From positions 22,063,484 through 22,127,483 of the forward strand of contig CM043968.1 in NCBI GenBank assembly GCA_014529385.2: DNA of 64,000 nt, written 5' to 3'. The position numbers and the translations under genes are program-made. Below are positions 13,475 through 25,431 of this stretch, in pieces. Source of the DNA: Adiantum capillus-veneris (Eukaryota > Streptophyta > Polypodiopsida > Polypodiales > Pteridaceae). The number at the start of each line of letters is the position of its first letter. The stretch's first letter is position 1. The notes under the pieces are model-generated. The model searched no databases, had not been told where the DNA came from, and saw only the letters and a list, made by a program, of their open reading frames with translations.

Positions 13475-16210
13475 CCAGCTTGATTGTGCTTACCAGCTAT
13501 TGAGCAATATGGAAATTAAATTGCAAAGAAAATTTTCCCACCTCATTTGTTTGTCGAAAGCTTGGTTTGCGTCATGAAATACTTAAGACTTGGTGGTCGG
13601 TTCGTAGGATAAATGGAGTCCCCAATAGGTAGTGCTTCCATGTGTCTAGGGCATGTAAAATAGCTAAAAGCTCTTCCTCATAAATGCCCAAGACTCGTTT
13701 ATCAGTATTGAGCCTTCGGCTCTCATATGCTATGGCATGCCCTTCTTGAAGCAAAACTGCTCCTAGGCAATCACCACAAACATCACATTGGACCTCAAAT
13801 GGCTTTGAGAGATCCGGAAGCATGAGGACTAGTTGGAAAGTAAGCTTCTCTTTGAGCTTTTCAAAAGCATTTTTTCTCCTAGCAGTCCATACATACTTAA
13901 CGTTCTTCTTAGTTAAGTCGTGCAGTGGTCCTGCTACTTGGAGAATTTTGCTATGAAGCGTCTATAGTATGCGCACATACCAATAAAGCTTCTTAGCTCA
14001 TGTAGATTTCTTGGGTTAGGCCATGATTTTATTACCTCTAACTTTGATGGATCCATACGGATACCATCGTGAGAGATAATATGACCTAGGTATTGAATCT
14101 CTTGAAGGAAGAATTCACTTTTCTTTTGGTTGAGAAAAATCTTGTTCTCCTCAATGCTTGAAAAATCACTTAGAGATGTTGCTTATGTTCCTCCAAAGAC
14201 TTGGAGTAGATGATGATATCATCAAAGAACACTCCAGTGAATTTGCGATAAGGTCTAAAAATTTTCTCCATCAGACGATTGAACGTGAGGTAATTTTGTG
14301 ACCTTACTGCTTGAGAAATGCTTTATCATTATCTATTGCTTTTGTCTTGAGCAGTAGGTTATGGTTTCTTGGTGGTATATGTGAAACTTGGTTGACTAGA
14401 TCATGGGTGAGATGAACATTTATTGTCTCTTTGTCTTTGTTGGTCAAGGTGGCCTTCTCATTATACTAAATTGAGAACATCAGATCATGTGCTCTCTCAA
14501 AATCTATTCCTCATGGGTGAAGTCTGAATAAAGTTTCCATCTGTAGACACTTTGACCCTTCAATAAATGAAAATGAGCACAACTTCATCAAAACTAGTTC
14601 AAACTTCACCAATGCAGCTAGGATATCTATAGGCACTAGTTCATGAGGCTATAGGTCAATTTTGAATCAAGGGGTCATGGACCACGATCCATATTGGAAC
14701 ACCTATTGAGTTTTGATGATACCATCTAGTAAAGCATGCTTTGGTGATTATATGGTCCACTTCTTTTTGAATTTGAATCATTGATTTAAGATTTATGTCA
14801 ATTCTTAAAAACATTCTTAGACATAGAGAATTTTGATATTCTAGCATTTTGGCAAGGGTTTTAAAGTCCAAATGACTTGAAACTCTAGTGTTGGGTCATC
14901 TTTGGCATTTGGGACCTAAGGATATGTTTTTTTCTTCTTGGTGGACAGGTTGTAGGGGGTCATGGATTGCAATATATGTTCTTCAACCATTTGGAGTAAG
15001 CTATTGAATTTACCCCATTGTACTCTAGTTGTAGAATGGTGTTTCCTTCCCCTGTTTCACGATAGTTACCCACCTTATTCATTGGTACAGACTCTGCTTT
15101 GGGTTTTTAAGGTTGATTTGTCTATGATTTCACCTATAAGATTATCTTTTGGATGTTTTTCAGTCCCACTTTTTGCAAGTTTGACTCATTTGTTCCCACA
15201 AATGTGGTTTGATTCTTAGAAGTACAGTGACAATAATGGTGCATCTAATAGGAAAGACAAAAAATCATGTAAACTCTTAGTATCCATCATCTGTGGAATC
15301 TGTTTTCAACTGAGATGTTATGATTCTTATTTTATAGTTTGTTTTGTGCTCCCCTATAAAGAACAATAGATTTTTTATAGCTACTGGTTTGCTCTCCCTA
15401 GATACTTTTGTACCTATACCCCCATATAATGATCGAATGTTCCAGGTAGATTTCATGATCCATATTGCTCTCAGTGATTGGTGCTGATAACAACATGGCA
15501 CTTCCATCCTTTCTGTTTGTGATTGTTTTCCATAGAGAGTGTGACAACAATTCTTCCACCTCAGGAATTGGTGGTATCTCAAGCGATTTAGCCTTATTTG
15601 TGGTGTTCACTGCAACCCTCACATCCAATGGTCCTTCATCTTCAACTATTTTTGGTTTGACCATATGCAGTGTTTAAGTAGGTGTTCCCATCCACAAACA
15701 TCACAAAATCCATGGAGTTTGATTAGTACTTCTGTATTGCTTTCTTTGAGCACTCTTGTTTCTACCTTTTCATGTACAAGATTTAATTTCTCTAGAGTCT
15801 TTAAGGTTTTTGGTAGAATTAGAGCTTGGGCAATCTCTATGAGCTTATTGCACATATCCATTTATTTGGTTTTGAATTCACGATGTGGATAAGTCAGCAA
15901 TCTTTGTTCCAAAGTTTAATTGTTCTTCACTCTAGCCTTATAGGCTTGCAGCATAGCATTCAAATACTCGTTTACCTTTTCTACTAAAACTGATCCACCC
16001 TTTGAGTTTTCTTTTCTCTCTTGTTCACAATTGAGTTGTTCCTTTATTTGGTTTTTTTTTTCCAAGGACGTCTACTCCCTTAGCCTCTTTGCTTTCATTT
16101 TGTCTTGTTTGGTTTTCCAAGATTTATGTTGAGTGCTCACTGGTCTATTTTCAAATTTAGTTTGTTCTAGAAGTTTCAACTCGTCGTTCAAATTTTTTTC
16201 TTTTGTGTTA
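13475..16210 (-). repeat. Array copy 5 (indel-rich)
   Basis: RNase H 13475-13823, RT segment about 13933-14314, gag-like segment 15277-16210. Relative to its sisters it has four single-base losses between 13500 and 13595, one extra T at about 13870, one lost C at about 14150, an extra CTT at about 14935, a G-to-T at about 15302 and an extra T near 16203. The gains and losses cancel, so the unit is again 2,736 bp. The extra T near 16203 makes the RNase H-to-gag joint read in one frame, giving a 163-codon open frame at 16072-16563 that no other joint has. Confidence 0.92.
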
Positions 16211-18946
16211 CCAGCTTGATTGTGCTTACCAGCTATGTGAGCAATATGGAAATTAAATTGCGAAAGAAAATTTTCCCACCTCATTTGTTTGTCGGAAAGC
16301 TTGGTTTGCGTCATGAAATACTTAAGACTTTGGTGGTCGGTTCGTAGGATAAATGGAGTCCCCAATAGGTAGTGCTTCCATGTGTCTAGGGCATGTAAAA
16401 TAGCTAAAAGCTCTTCCTCATAAATGCCCAAGACTCGTTTATCAGTATTGAGCCTTCGGCTCTCATATGCTATGGCATGCCCTTCTTGAAGCAAAACTGC
16501 TCCTAGGCAATCACCACAAACATCACATTGGACCTCAAATGGCTTTGAGAGATCCGGAAGCATGAGGACTAGTTGGAAAGTAAGCTTCTCTTTGAGCTTT
16601 TCAAAAGCATTTTTCTCCTAGCAGTCCATACATACTTAACGTTCTTCTTAGTTAAGTCGTGCAGTGGTCCTGCTACTTGGAGAATTTTGCTATGAAGCGT
16701 CTATAGTATGCGCACATACCAATAAAGCTTCTTAGCTCATGTAGATTTCTTGGGTTAGGCCATGATTTTATTACCTCTAACTTTGATGGATCCATACGGA
16801 TACCATCGTGAGAGATAATATGACCTAGGTATTGAATCTCTTGAAGGAAGAATTCACTTTTCTTTTGGTTGAGAAAAATCTTGTTCTCCCTCAATGCTTG
16901 AAAAATCACTTAGAGATGTTGCTTATGTTCCTCCAAAGACTTGGAGTAGATGATGATATCATCAAAGAACACTCCAGTGAATTTGCGATAAGGTCTAAAA
17001 ATTTTCTCCATCAGACGATTGAACGTGAGGTAATTTTGTGACCTTACTGCTTGAGAAATGCTTTATCATTATCTATTGCTTTTGTCTTGAGCAGTAGGTT
17101 ATGGTTTCTTGGTGGTATATGTGAAACTTGGTTGACTAGATCATGGGTGAGATGAACATTTATTGTCTCTTTGTCTTTGTTGGTCAAGGTGGCCTTCTCA
17201 TTATACTAAATTGAGAACATCAGATCATGTGCTCTCTCAAAATCTATTCCTCATGGGTGAAGTCTGAATAAAGTTTCCATCTGTAGACACTTTGACCCTT
17301 CAATAAATGAAAATGAGCACAACTTCATCAAAACTAGTTCAAACTTCACCAATGCAGCTAGGATATCTATAGGCACTAGTTCATGAGGCTATAGGTCAAT
17401 TTTGAATCAAGGGGTCATGGACCACGATCCATATTGGAACACCTATTGAGTTTTGATGATACCATCTAGTAAAGCATGCTTTGGTGATTATATGGTCCAC
17501 TTCTTTTTGAATTTGAATCATTGATTTAAGATTTATGTCAATTCTTAAAAACATTCTTAGACATAGAGAATTTTGATATTCTAGCATTTTGGCAAGGGTT
17601 TTAAAGTCCAAATGACTTGAAACTCTAGTGTTGGGTCATCTTTGGCATTTGGGACCTAAGGATATGTTTTTTTCTTGGTGGACAGGTTGTAGGGGGTCAT
17701 GGATTGCAATATATGTTCTTCAACCATTTGGAGTAAGCTATTGAATTTACCCCATTGTACTCTAGTTGTAGAATGGTGTTTCCTTCCCCTGTTTCACGAT
17801 AGTTACCCACCTTATTCATTGGTACAGACTCTGCTTTGGGTTTTTAAGGTTGATTTGTCTATGATTTCACCTATAAGATTATCTTTTGGATGTTTTTCAG
17901 TCCCACTTTTTGCAAGTTTGACTCATTTGTTCCCACAAATGTGGTTTGATTCTTAGAAGTACAGTGACAATAATGGTGCATCTAATAGGAAAGACAAAAA
18001 ATCATGTAAACTCTTAGTATCCATCATCTGTGGAATCTGGTTTCAACTGAGATGTTATGATTCTTATTTTATAGTTTGTTTTGTGCTCCCCTATAAAGAA
18101 CAATAGATTTTTTATAGCTACTGGTTTGCTCTCCCTAGATACTTTTGTACCTATACCCCCATATAATGATCGAATGTTCCAGGTAGATTTCATGATCCAT
18201 ATTGCTCTCAGTGATTGGTGCTGATAACAACATGGCACTTCCATCCTTTCTGTTTGTGATTGTTTTCCATAGAGAGTGTGACAACAATTCTTCCACCTCA
18301 GGAATTGGTGGTATCTCAAGCGATTTAGCCTTATTTGTGGTGTTCACTGCAACCCTCACATCCAATGGTCCTTCATCTTCAACTATTTTTGGTTTGACCA
18401 TATGCAGTGTTTAAGTAGGTGTTCCCATCCACAAACATCACAAAATCCATGGAGTTTGATTAGTACTTCTGTATTGCTTTCTTTGAGCACTCTTGTTTCT
18501 ACCTTTTCATGTACAAGATTTAATTTCTCTAGAGTCTTTAAGGTTTTTGGTAGAATTAGAGCTTGGGCAATCTCTATGAGCTTATTGCACATATCCATTT
18601 ATTTGGTTTTGAATTCACGATGTGGATAAGTCAGCAATCTTTGTTCCAAAGTTTAATTGTTCTTCACTCTAGCCTTATAGGCTTGCAGCATAGCATTCAA
18701 ATACTCGTTTACCTTTTCTACTAAAACTGATCCACCCTTTGAGTTTTCTTTTCTCTCTTGTTCACAATTGAGTTGTTCCTTTATTTGGTTTTTTTTTTCC
18801 AAGGACGTCTACTCCCTTAGCCTCTTTGCTTTCATTTTGTCTTGTTTGGTTTTCCAAGATTTATGTTGAGTGCTCACTGGTCTATTTTCAAATTTAGTTT
18901 GTTCTAGAAGTTTCAACTCGTCGTTCAAATTTTTTTCTTTGTGTTA
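16211..18946 (-). repeat. Array copy 6
   Basis: Full 2,736-bp copy back to consensus. RNase H 16211-16563, RT segment 16673-17054, gag-like segment 18014-18946. Confidence 0.95.
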
Positions 18947-19790
18947 CCAGCTTGATTGTGCTTACCAGCTATGTGAGCAATATGGAAATTAAATTGCGAA
19001 AGAAAATTTTCCCACCTCATTTGTTTGTCGGAAAGCTTGGTTTGCGTCATGAAATACTTAAGACTTTGGTGGTCGGTTCGTAGGATAAATGGAGTCCCCA
19101 ATAGGTAGTGCTTCCATGTGTCTAGGGCATGTAAAATAGCTAAAAGCTCTTCCTCATAAATGCCCAAGACTCGTTTATCAGTATTGAGCCTTCGGCTCTC
19201 ATATGCTATGGCATGCCCTTCTTGAAGCAAAACTGCTCCTAGGCAATCACCACAAACATCACATTGGACCTCAAATGGCTTTGAGAGATCCGGAAGCATG
19301 AGGACTAGTTGGAAAGTAAGCTTCTCTTTGAGCTTTTCAAAAGCATTTTTCTCCTAGCAGTCCATACATACTTAACGTTCTTCTTAGTTAAGTCGTGCAG
19401 TGGTCCTGCTACTTGGAGAATTTTGCTATGAAGCGTCTATAGTATGCGCACATACCAATAAAGCTTCTTAGCTCATGTAGATTTCTTGGGTTAGGCCATG
19501 ATTTTATTACCTCTAACTTTGATGGATCCATACGGATACCATCGTGAGAGATAATATGACCTAGGTATTGAATCTCTTGAAGGAAGAATTCACTTTTCTT
19601 TTGGTTGAGAAAAATCTTGTTCTCCCTCAATGCTTGAAAAATCACTTAGAGATGTTGCTTATGTTCCTCCAAAGACTTGGAGTAGATGATGATATCATCA
19701 AAGAACACTCCAGTGAATTTGCGATAAGGTCTAAAAATTTTCTCCATCAGACGATTGAACGTGAGGTAATTTTGTGACCTTACTGCTTGA
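18947..19790 (-). pseudogene. Ty3/gypsy RT-RNase H fragment (representative array copy)
   Basis: Minus-strand reverse transcriptase palm/thumb and RNase H of a Ty3/gypsy element, with the same layout in every array copy. The RT metal-binding box FFDDIIIYS is readable at about 19675-19700, followed by a stop (TAA where the sister element at 44 kb has CAG), then the thumb with YLGHIISHDG and YYRRFI (19409-19645). A one-base deletion at about 19353 shifts the frame before the RNase H part. That part (18947-19299) begins at LPDLSKPF, keeps the Asp in VQCDVCGD and the RTDHQSL box, and ends at HNQA before the last catalytic Asp. The N-terminal RT, protease and integrase are absent. It is closely related to the element at 43-46 kb. 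It cannot encode an active enzyme. Confidence 0.88.
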
Positions 19791-20749
19791 GAAATGCTTT
19801 ATCATTATCTATTGCTTTTGTCTTGAGCAGTAGGTTATGGTTTCTTGGTGGTATATGTGAAACTTGGTTGACTAGATCATGGGTGAGATGAACATTTATT
19901 GTCTCTTTGTCTTTGTTGGTCAAGGTGGCCTTCTCATTATACTAAATTGAGAACATCAGATCATGTGCTCTCTCAAAATCTATTCCTCATGGGTGAAGTC
20001 TGAATAAAGTTTCCATCTGTAGACACTTTGACCCTTCAATAAATGAAAATGAGCACAACTTCATCAAAACTAGTTCAAACTTCACCAATGCAGCTAGGAT
20101 ATCTATAGGCACTAGTTCATGAGGCTATAGGTCAATTTTGAATCAAGGGGTCATGGACCACGATCCATATTGGAACACCTATTGAGTTTTGATGATACCA
20201 TCTAGTAAAGCATGCTTTGGTGATTATATGGTCCACTTCTTTTTGAATTTGAATCATTGATTTAAGATTTATGTCAATTCTTAAAAACATTCTTAGACAT
20301 AGAGAATTTTGATATTCTAGCATTTTGGCAAGGGTTTTAAAGTCCAAATGACTTGAAACTCTAGTGTTGGGTCATCTTTGGCATTTGGGACCTAAGGATA
20401 TGTTTTTTTCTTGGTGGACAGGTTGTAGGGGGTCATGGATTGCAATATATGTTCTTCAACCATTTGGAGTAAGCTATTGAATTTACCCCATTGTACTCTA
20501 GTTGTAGAATGGTGTTTCCTTCCCCTGTTTCACGATAGTTACCCACCTTATTCATTGGTACAGACTCTGCTTTGGGTTTTTAAGGTTGATTTGTCTATGA
20601 TTTCACCTATAAGATTATCTTTTGGATGTTTTTCAGTCCCACTTTTTGCAAGTTTGACTCATTTGTTCCCACAAATGTGGTTTGATTCTTAGAAGTACAG
20701 TGACAATAATGGTGCATCTAATAGGAAAGACAAAAAATCATGTAAACTC
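19791..20749. other. Unrecognised middle of the array unit
   Basis: No recognisable domain. There is one short minus-strand open frame (20132-20347) and a plus-strand one (20435-20692), identical in all copies because the copies are identical, so conservation here is not evidence of function. A short minus-strand stretch at about 19800-19870 reads as plausible protein but ends in a stop just before RT. The deletion joint that removed protease and N-terminal RT probably lies near 19790. Confidence 0.6.
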
Positions 20750-21682
20750 TTAGTATCCATCATCTGTGGAATCTGGTTTCAACTGAGATGTTATGATTCT
20801 TATTTTATAGTTTGTTTTGTGCTCCCCTATAAAGAACAATAGATTTTTTATAGCTACTGGTTTGCTCTCCCTAGATACTTTTGTACCTATACCCCCATAT
20901 AATGATCGAATGTTCCAGGTAGATTTCATGATCCATATTGCTCTCAGTGATTGGTGCTGATAACAACATGGCACTTCCATCCTTTCTGTTTGTGATTGTT
21001 TTCCATAGAGAGTGTGACAACAATTCTTCCACCTCAGGAATTGGTGGTATCTCAAGCGATTTAGCCTTATTTGTGGTGTTCACTGCAACCCTCACATCCA
21101 ATGGTCCTTCATCTTCAACTATTTTTGGTTTGACCATATGCAGTGTTTAAGTAGGTGTTCCCATCCACAAACATCACAAAATCCATGGAGTTTGATTAGT
21201 ACTTCTGTATTGCTTTCTTTGAGCACTCTTGTTTCTACCTTTTCATGTACAAGATTTAATTTCTCTAGAGTCTTTAAGGTTTTTGGTAGAATTAGAGCTT
21301 GGGCAATCTCTATGAGCTTATTGCACATATCCATTTATTTGGTTTTGAATTCACGATGTGGATAAGTCAGCAATCTTTGTTCCAAAGTTTAATTGTTCTT
21401 CACTCTAGCCTTATAGGCTTGCAGCATAGCATTCAAATACTCGTTTACCTTTTCTACTAAAACTGATCCACCCTTTGAGTTTTCTTTTCTCTCTTGTTCA
21501 CAATTGAGTTGTTCCTTTATTTGGTTTTTTTTTTCCAAGGACGTCTACTCCCTTAGCCTCTTTGCTTTCATTTTGTCTTGTTTGGTTTTCCAAGATTTAT
21601 GTTGAGTGCTCACTGGTCTATTTTCAAATTTAGTTTGTTCTAGAAGTTTCAACTCGTCGTTCAAATTTTTTTCTTTGTGTTA
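20750..21682 (-). pseudogene. Gag-like remnant (representative array copy)
   Basis: Decayed minus-strand coding-like stretch preceding RT in the order expected for gag then pol. From 5' to 3': a Lys/Glu-rich, coiled-coil-like part (21682-21350) with stops; a 71-codon frame (21119-21334) with a degenerate zinc-knuckle-like CDVCGWEHLLKHC (one residue short of the CX2CX4HX4C spacing); then overlapping frames at 20871-21137 and 20750-21055. I identify it as gag-like only from position, charge and the Cys/His cluster; the sequence is not one I recognise. It differs from the gag of the chromovirus at 42 kb. All copies share the same breaks. Confidence 0.5.
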
Positions 21683-24234
21683 TGATAGTCAGGATTTTTG
21701 CACAAATATCATAAAAGTTGCAAGCTTTGTGGATCACAATTTTGTTGAGTGCTTGAATTGTACAGCACAATGATTTTTTGCACTAACAATTGAAGGGAGG
21801 TGAGCATATTTTTACATGTGATGATATATTTGGCAATACTCTCAAGAGCCAACACATCATTGTCATTTGTCTTTCCTTTTTGCTATGAATTCCATTTGTA
21901 CTATGTAAGAGCATCGTATGCTATGATGGTATGCTATGATTGTGCTATGCATGATTGACCTTATTTGCACTAAATATCTGGCTTGTGTATGGTTTGGTGC
22001 TCGGTTTCATTGTCATTTTCATTGCATTACATGACCAACTCTTTTTGGCATGCATGGGATCTTCACTTTTGGAAATAACATTGACATTGCATTGAGGCTT
22101 GGTCGGGATTTTGGGCTTAAACTTAACATTGCTTGCACATTTTGGTGTATGATTTGAATGAAAAATCATTGCAAAGCACTAAAACCAAGCTTGTTTGATG
22201 GCCAAGAGAGAGCATTAAACTTTTAGGGTTGTGGTTGATCGTGCAATTTTTAGTGCTTACTTTGAATGATAAATGCTTTCAGGCACTAACAATTGAGCTT
22301 TATTTTGAAGGGTTGTGGGCAACAAGAACTTTCATTGATCCAAGAAGGGGTCATCATTGCAAAAAATTATAAAATTTGGCTACTTAGAGCCATTCCAGTT
22401 CTTTGGATTAAAAGTTGTAACATGCTAGCTCATAGCTTGGTCAAAAGTTAAATTTTTCATTTTGAGCTAGTGTTTAGCCAACTTTTCTAAGCTTTCAAGT
22501 ACAAATTTGGCTATTGAGAACCATTTATTTTCATTTCATCAAGTTGCAATCATCTCTAGCTCATAGATTGCTCTAAAAATTGTAAAATTTCATGTGAGCT
22601 AGTTGTTAGCCAACTTTTTGAAAAGCTTTAAAATGTAAAATTCGGCTTTCGAGAGCCACTCATTTCATTCAAAAGTTGCATTATTTTTTAGCTCTTGGCT
22701 TGTTTTAAATTCCATACTTCAAGTGAGCTAGAAACTAATCAACTATGAATCATGCATGGGAGATTTTAAATTATAAAATTTGCTTATGTAGAAGCATTTT
22801 ATCTCTCATTGTTGATATGTATGCATAAATTTGCTACTTTAGAGCATCATGTGCATAACCAAAGGCACTTTTTTCCCTTGGGTTTTTTCCCTTTAGCAAA
22901 TTTGGGTATGCAAGACCCTAGCTTTAGGTTTTCATTAATTTTTTTCTTGTGTGTGTTTTTTTTTCTTTGTGGCTTTCAATAATTGGATTTTAGAGCTTGT
23001 GTTTACATTTAGCTTCAAATCAACTTCTTTTGCAAATAAAAAGATCAAGAGACTTCTATATACAAAGGGGATGCTTGCTCAAGGATACACAAAGAGCATA
23101 AATAGGTGTAATCCTTCCATGATTTTGCTCTTTTGTTCATCTTCCCATTCTCTATGTTTGGTTTAAGTATTTTTTGCTTCTAAGCTATGGTTCTTTCATG
23201 TTCGAAAGCTAGGCATCCTAAAGTTTCAACACTTTGCTTTGTGAATATTAACTCATAAAAAAATTAGGTTTTATGTGTGTTAATCATAGGTAATTGGCCT
23301 TGACCTTAGGTTAATATAGGTTCATTTCTCATTAGTTCTAGACTCTTAATGATAGTTTTAATACTCCATTCATTTTTAACATGACCTAGGGCTATGATTA
23401 GGTCTTTAGTCCTTTAGTCCAATTGCCATAAGCATCTCATATTGGAAGCAATAAAAAAGTGTTTAAAAAATGAATCAATGAAGCAAAAAAATGTCCAAAA
23501 AAGTAGCAAAAATGCTACTAGACACGTGAAAAGAAAATTTCTATGTTATGTTGTGTCTATGTGAGGCCTAGCGTCTTATTGGCACTTGGTAGGCGAGGGG
23601 AATCACCTTGGCTCGCTTGGTCAAGGCCCTAAACCGATGCCTTGGTCTGATAGGGGTTATTCGTCACCTAGATAGGCTAGTAGGCTTTTGGAACACCTTC
23701 TTGAGGGTTCAAGGAGCCGAGAGTCGCACCTAGACTTGCCTTGGGGTGGTAGACTTGTATTGTGCTTTAATTTTTTCACTGACTGCAAAAACAAAACTTC
23801 CACGAGCTTCAAAGAGCTGTGACAATGTATGAATAGATTAGGAGCTTTTTTATAGCCCTTAGACATGATAGGCTTGAATGATTTATTAAGATTGTTCACA
23901 TAGTAGTAGGTTTATGAACTTGCATTAGCCTAGAGTCATAATTGATTGCTTGTGTTTCATGCATAAAACTGAAATTTCAAGTGTTTTAATCTTCATGATA
24001 GTTAGGTGTTTTTTTGCTTTATGTTGTTTAGTTTTTAACTATGATTCACCCATCTTTTAGAAGCAAAAATTCACTTGCATGATTGTTCATTGTACTTCAT
24101 GTTTTTATCCTTGTTCGCTTTTTATGCTCATTACTTGTTCTTATGTTTTGCAACTCAACATTTCTTCCATGGACTTGCTTTCTACCATGTCACCGTGTTT
24201 TGCTTCACCAGCACACGAGGACGTGTGCCAAATT

Positions 24235-24247
24235 AGGAAGGGGAAAA
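24235..24247 (+). promoter_or_regulatory. Polypurine tract
   Basis: AGGAAGGGGAAAA lies immediately before the TG that opens the LTR at 24248. A matching purine run sits at the same place in the minus-strand sister element (27739-27751). This is the expected plus-strand primer of LTR-element reverse transcription. Confidence 0.75.
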
Positions 24248-25195
24248 TGTTAGTAGCGGCTAACACAGGCTACATTGAATATGCATCAAGCGGGAGATAC
24301 GCTATGGATGTCACAAATTTCCCACTCACTTTGTATAAGTCTTGGGCTCACTTGGAGTTCCAAAGTTGTAGATTGTAGTTTGAGGGCTCAAGCTTAAACC
24401 CACAGTAGAAGGGATTGTGGTGAAATCCCTTAAAAGGAAGCCTTTAGGTAAGGAGGCTTCATTCTTGAGTATCCACTCTTGATGATCCACTTTTGAGAGC
24501 TCCCTCTCTCTTGAGTGTTCACTCTTTGGCCTAGCCTTGAGCTTAATGCCCATGCTTGAGAGGCTAGTGCTAACCATTGAAATGTGTAAGCTCTTCTTGA
24601 TTAATCTAATCCTTATTTTCTCATTAGTCTACTTCTTCTCTACATTTCATCTTGTGATGAAGTAGTATTACACTTTCATTATTCTAGATTTGAGATGTAT
24701 GTACTTCTTGCTAATAACCACTCATATTCTTCCATAAGCATTCAATTTGTGATATTTAGCATCACTAATTAGGTTGATTAAGTTGGGTCTTAATCTTGTA
24801 ATTAGTATGTGTGCCCTATTGTTTGCTTGTGTGTAGATAGGTTTTATGAAGCTCTAGCACCATTCACTTCGTGTGTGTAGCTATTGATGAAGTGTCGTGA
24901 TTGACGTGTGGTAATTAGTATGTGCATATCATTAGTGTGCTTGGGGTTTCTAGTCTATGGTAAGTCAGACTTCAATGGGCTTGATGTGTGTAGGAGTTGT
25001 TTGATTAGTGATTAGAGTAGGTTTAGAGTAAGTCTTGCCATGGCTAATCTCTACTTGCATTGGAGAGGTGATCTCTTGAATCCTCTATTCCATTCATCCC
25101 ATGCTCGTGCTTCCATCCCTAGCCGGGTTGCCGATCCGCAGATTTGATAATTTTGTGTGGGTTGCGATTAGGTCGTGCTACAATGCCTCCCTACA
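24248..25195 (+). repeat. 3' LTR of the plus-strand LARD-like element
   Basis: 948 bp, opening TGTTAG and ending CTACA, homologous over its length to the LTRs at 25432-27738 and 36265-37204 in reverse orientation. A TATAAG motif lies about 85 bp inside the 5' edge (near 24331) and is conserved in the minus-strand copies. It is more diverged from the other two than they are from each other, especially at its 3' end, where CCTCCCTACA stands for CCCCCAACA. The target-site duplication cannot be tested because the 5' end is not visible. Confidence 0.8.
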
Positions 25196-25223
25196 CACAC
25201 TCACACACACACACATTGAGAGG

Positions 25224-25270
<47 letters not shown>

Positions 25271-25426
25271 AGAAAAAGAGAGAGAGAGACAGAGACACAA
25301 AGAGAGAGATAGAAATGAAATGAAATGTTATATTAAAAGTCTTCAAAATTTTAAAATGATTTATCAAACCAATCCGATAAACTCCTTGTGGATCTAATTT
25401 GATGTGTGCATTGCCAGAGAAAGTAG
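25196..25426. repeat. CA and GA microsatellite between two LTR elements
   Basis: Starts with a (CA)n run (25192-25220) and a (GA)n run (about 25226-25267), then degenerates into GA-rich and AT-rich DNA up to the target-site duplication of the next element. This short piece is the spacer between two inverted copies of one LTR family. Confidence 0.85.
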
Positions 25427-25431
25427 TGCAT
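25427..25431. other. Target-site duplication, left (TGCAT)
   Basis: TGCAT directly abuts the TGTTGGGG edge of the LTR and is repeated exactly at 37205-37209. Confidence 0.85.

Larger units (their letters stand above)
1..21682 (-). repeat. Tandem array of a 2,736-bp Ty3/gypsy-derived unit
   Basis: The same sequence recurs head to tail with a period of 2,736 bp. Unit joints fall after positions 2528, 5264, 8000, 10736, 13474, 16210, 18946 and 21682, giving seven full copies plus a left partial copy that runs off the window. Copies differ by only a few single bases, for example the C/T differences at about 3304 and 5265 relative to the first copy and a G-to-A change at 10090. Each unit carries minus-strand remnants of a retroelement: a gag-like segment, then RT palm/thumb, then RNase H. 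No LTR, primer site, protease or integrase is seen in the unit. The array is therefore a satellite-like amplification of an internal, dead retroelement piece rather than a row of independent insertions. Recent unequal exchange or rolling-circle amplification would explain the near identity. Confidence 0.95.
18947..21682 (-). repeat. Array copy 7 (last, terminal copy)
   Basis: Full 2,736-bp copy whose right end marks the end of the array. At 21682 the sequence leaves the repeat exactly at the point where all other copies join RNase H to the gag-like segment. Confidence 0.95.
21683..25195 (+). mobile_element. Non-coding LTR retrotransposon (LARD-like), 3' half, plus strand
   Basis: A long non-coding stretch (21683-24234), then a polypurine tract and an LTR, so this is the 3' part of an LTR element read on the plus strand. 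Most of it matches, in inverted orientation, the 3' part of the full element at 25432-37204: the 21.87-24.25 kb region pairs with 27.75-30.08 and 31.69-31.9 kb, and its LTR pairs with 25.43-27.74 kb. No open frame above about 100 codons and no retroviral motif is present. Its 5' part is missing; the tandem array abuts it at 21682. It may have been truncated by the array or by the event that created the array edge. Confidence 0.75.

Noticed and set aside
1..21682. Regular repeats as a possible CRISPR array or tandem gene cluster
   Set aside because: The period is 2.7 kb, with no short repeat-spacer pattern, and every frame is a broken retroelement piece. Identical frames in each copy follow from DNA identity, not selection.
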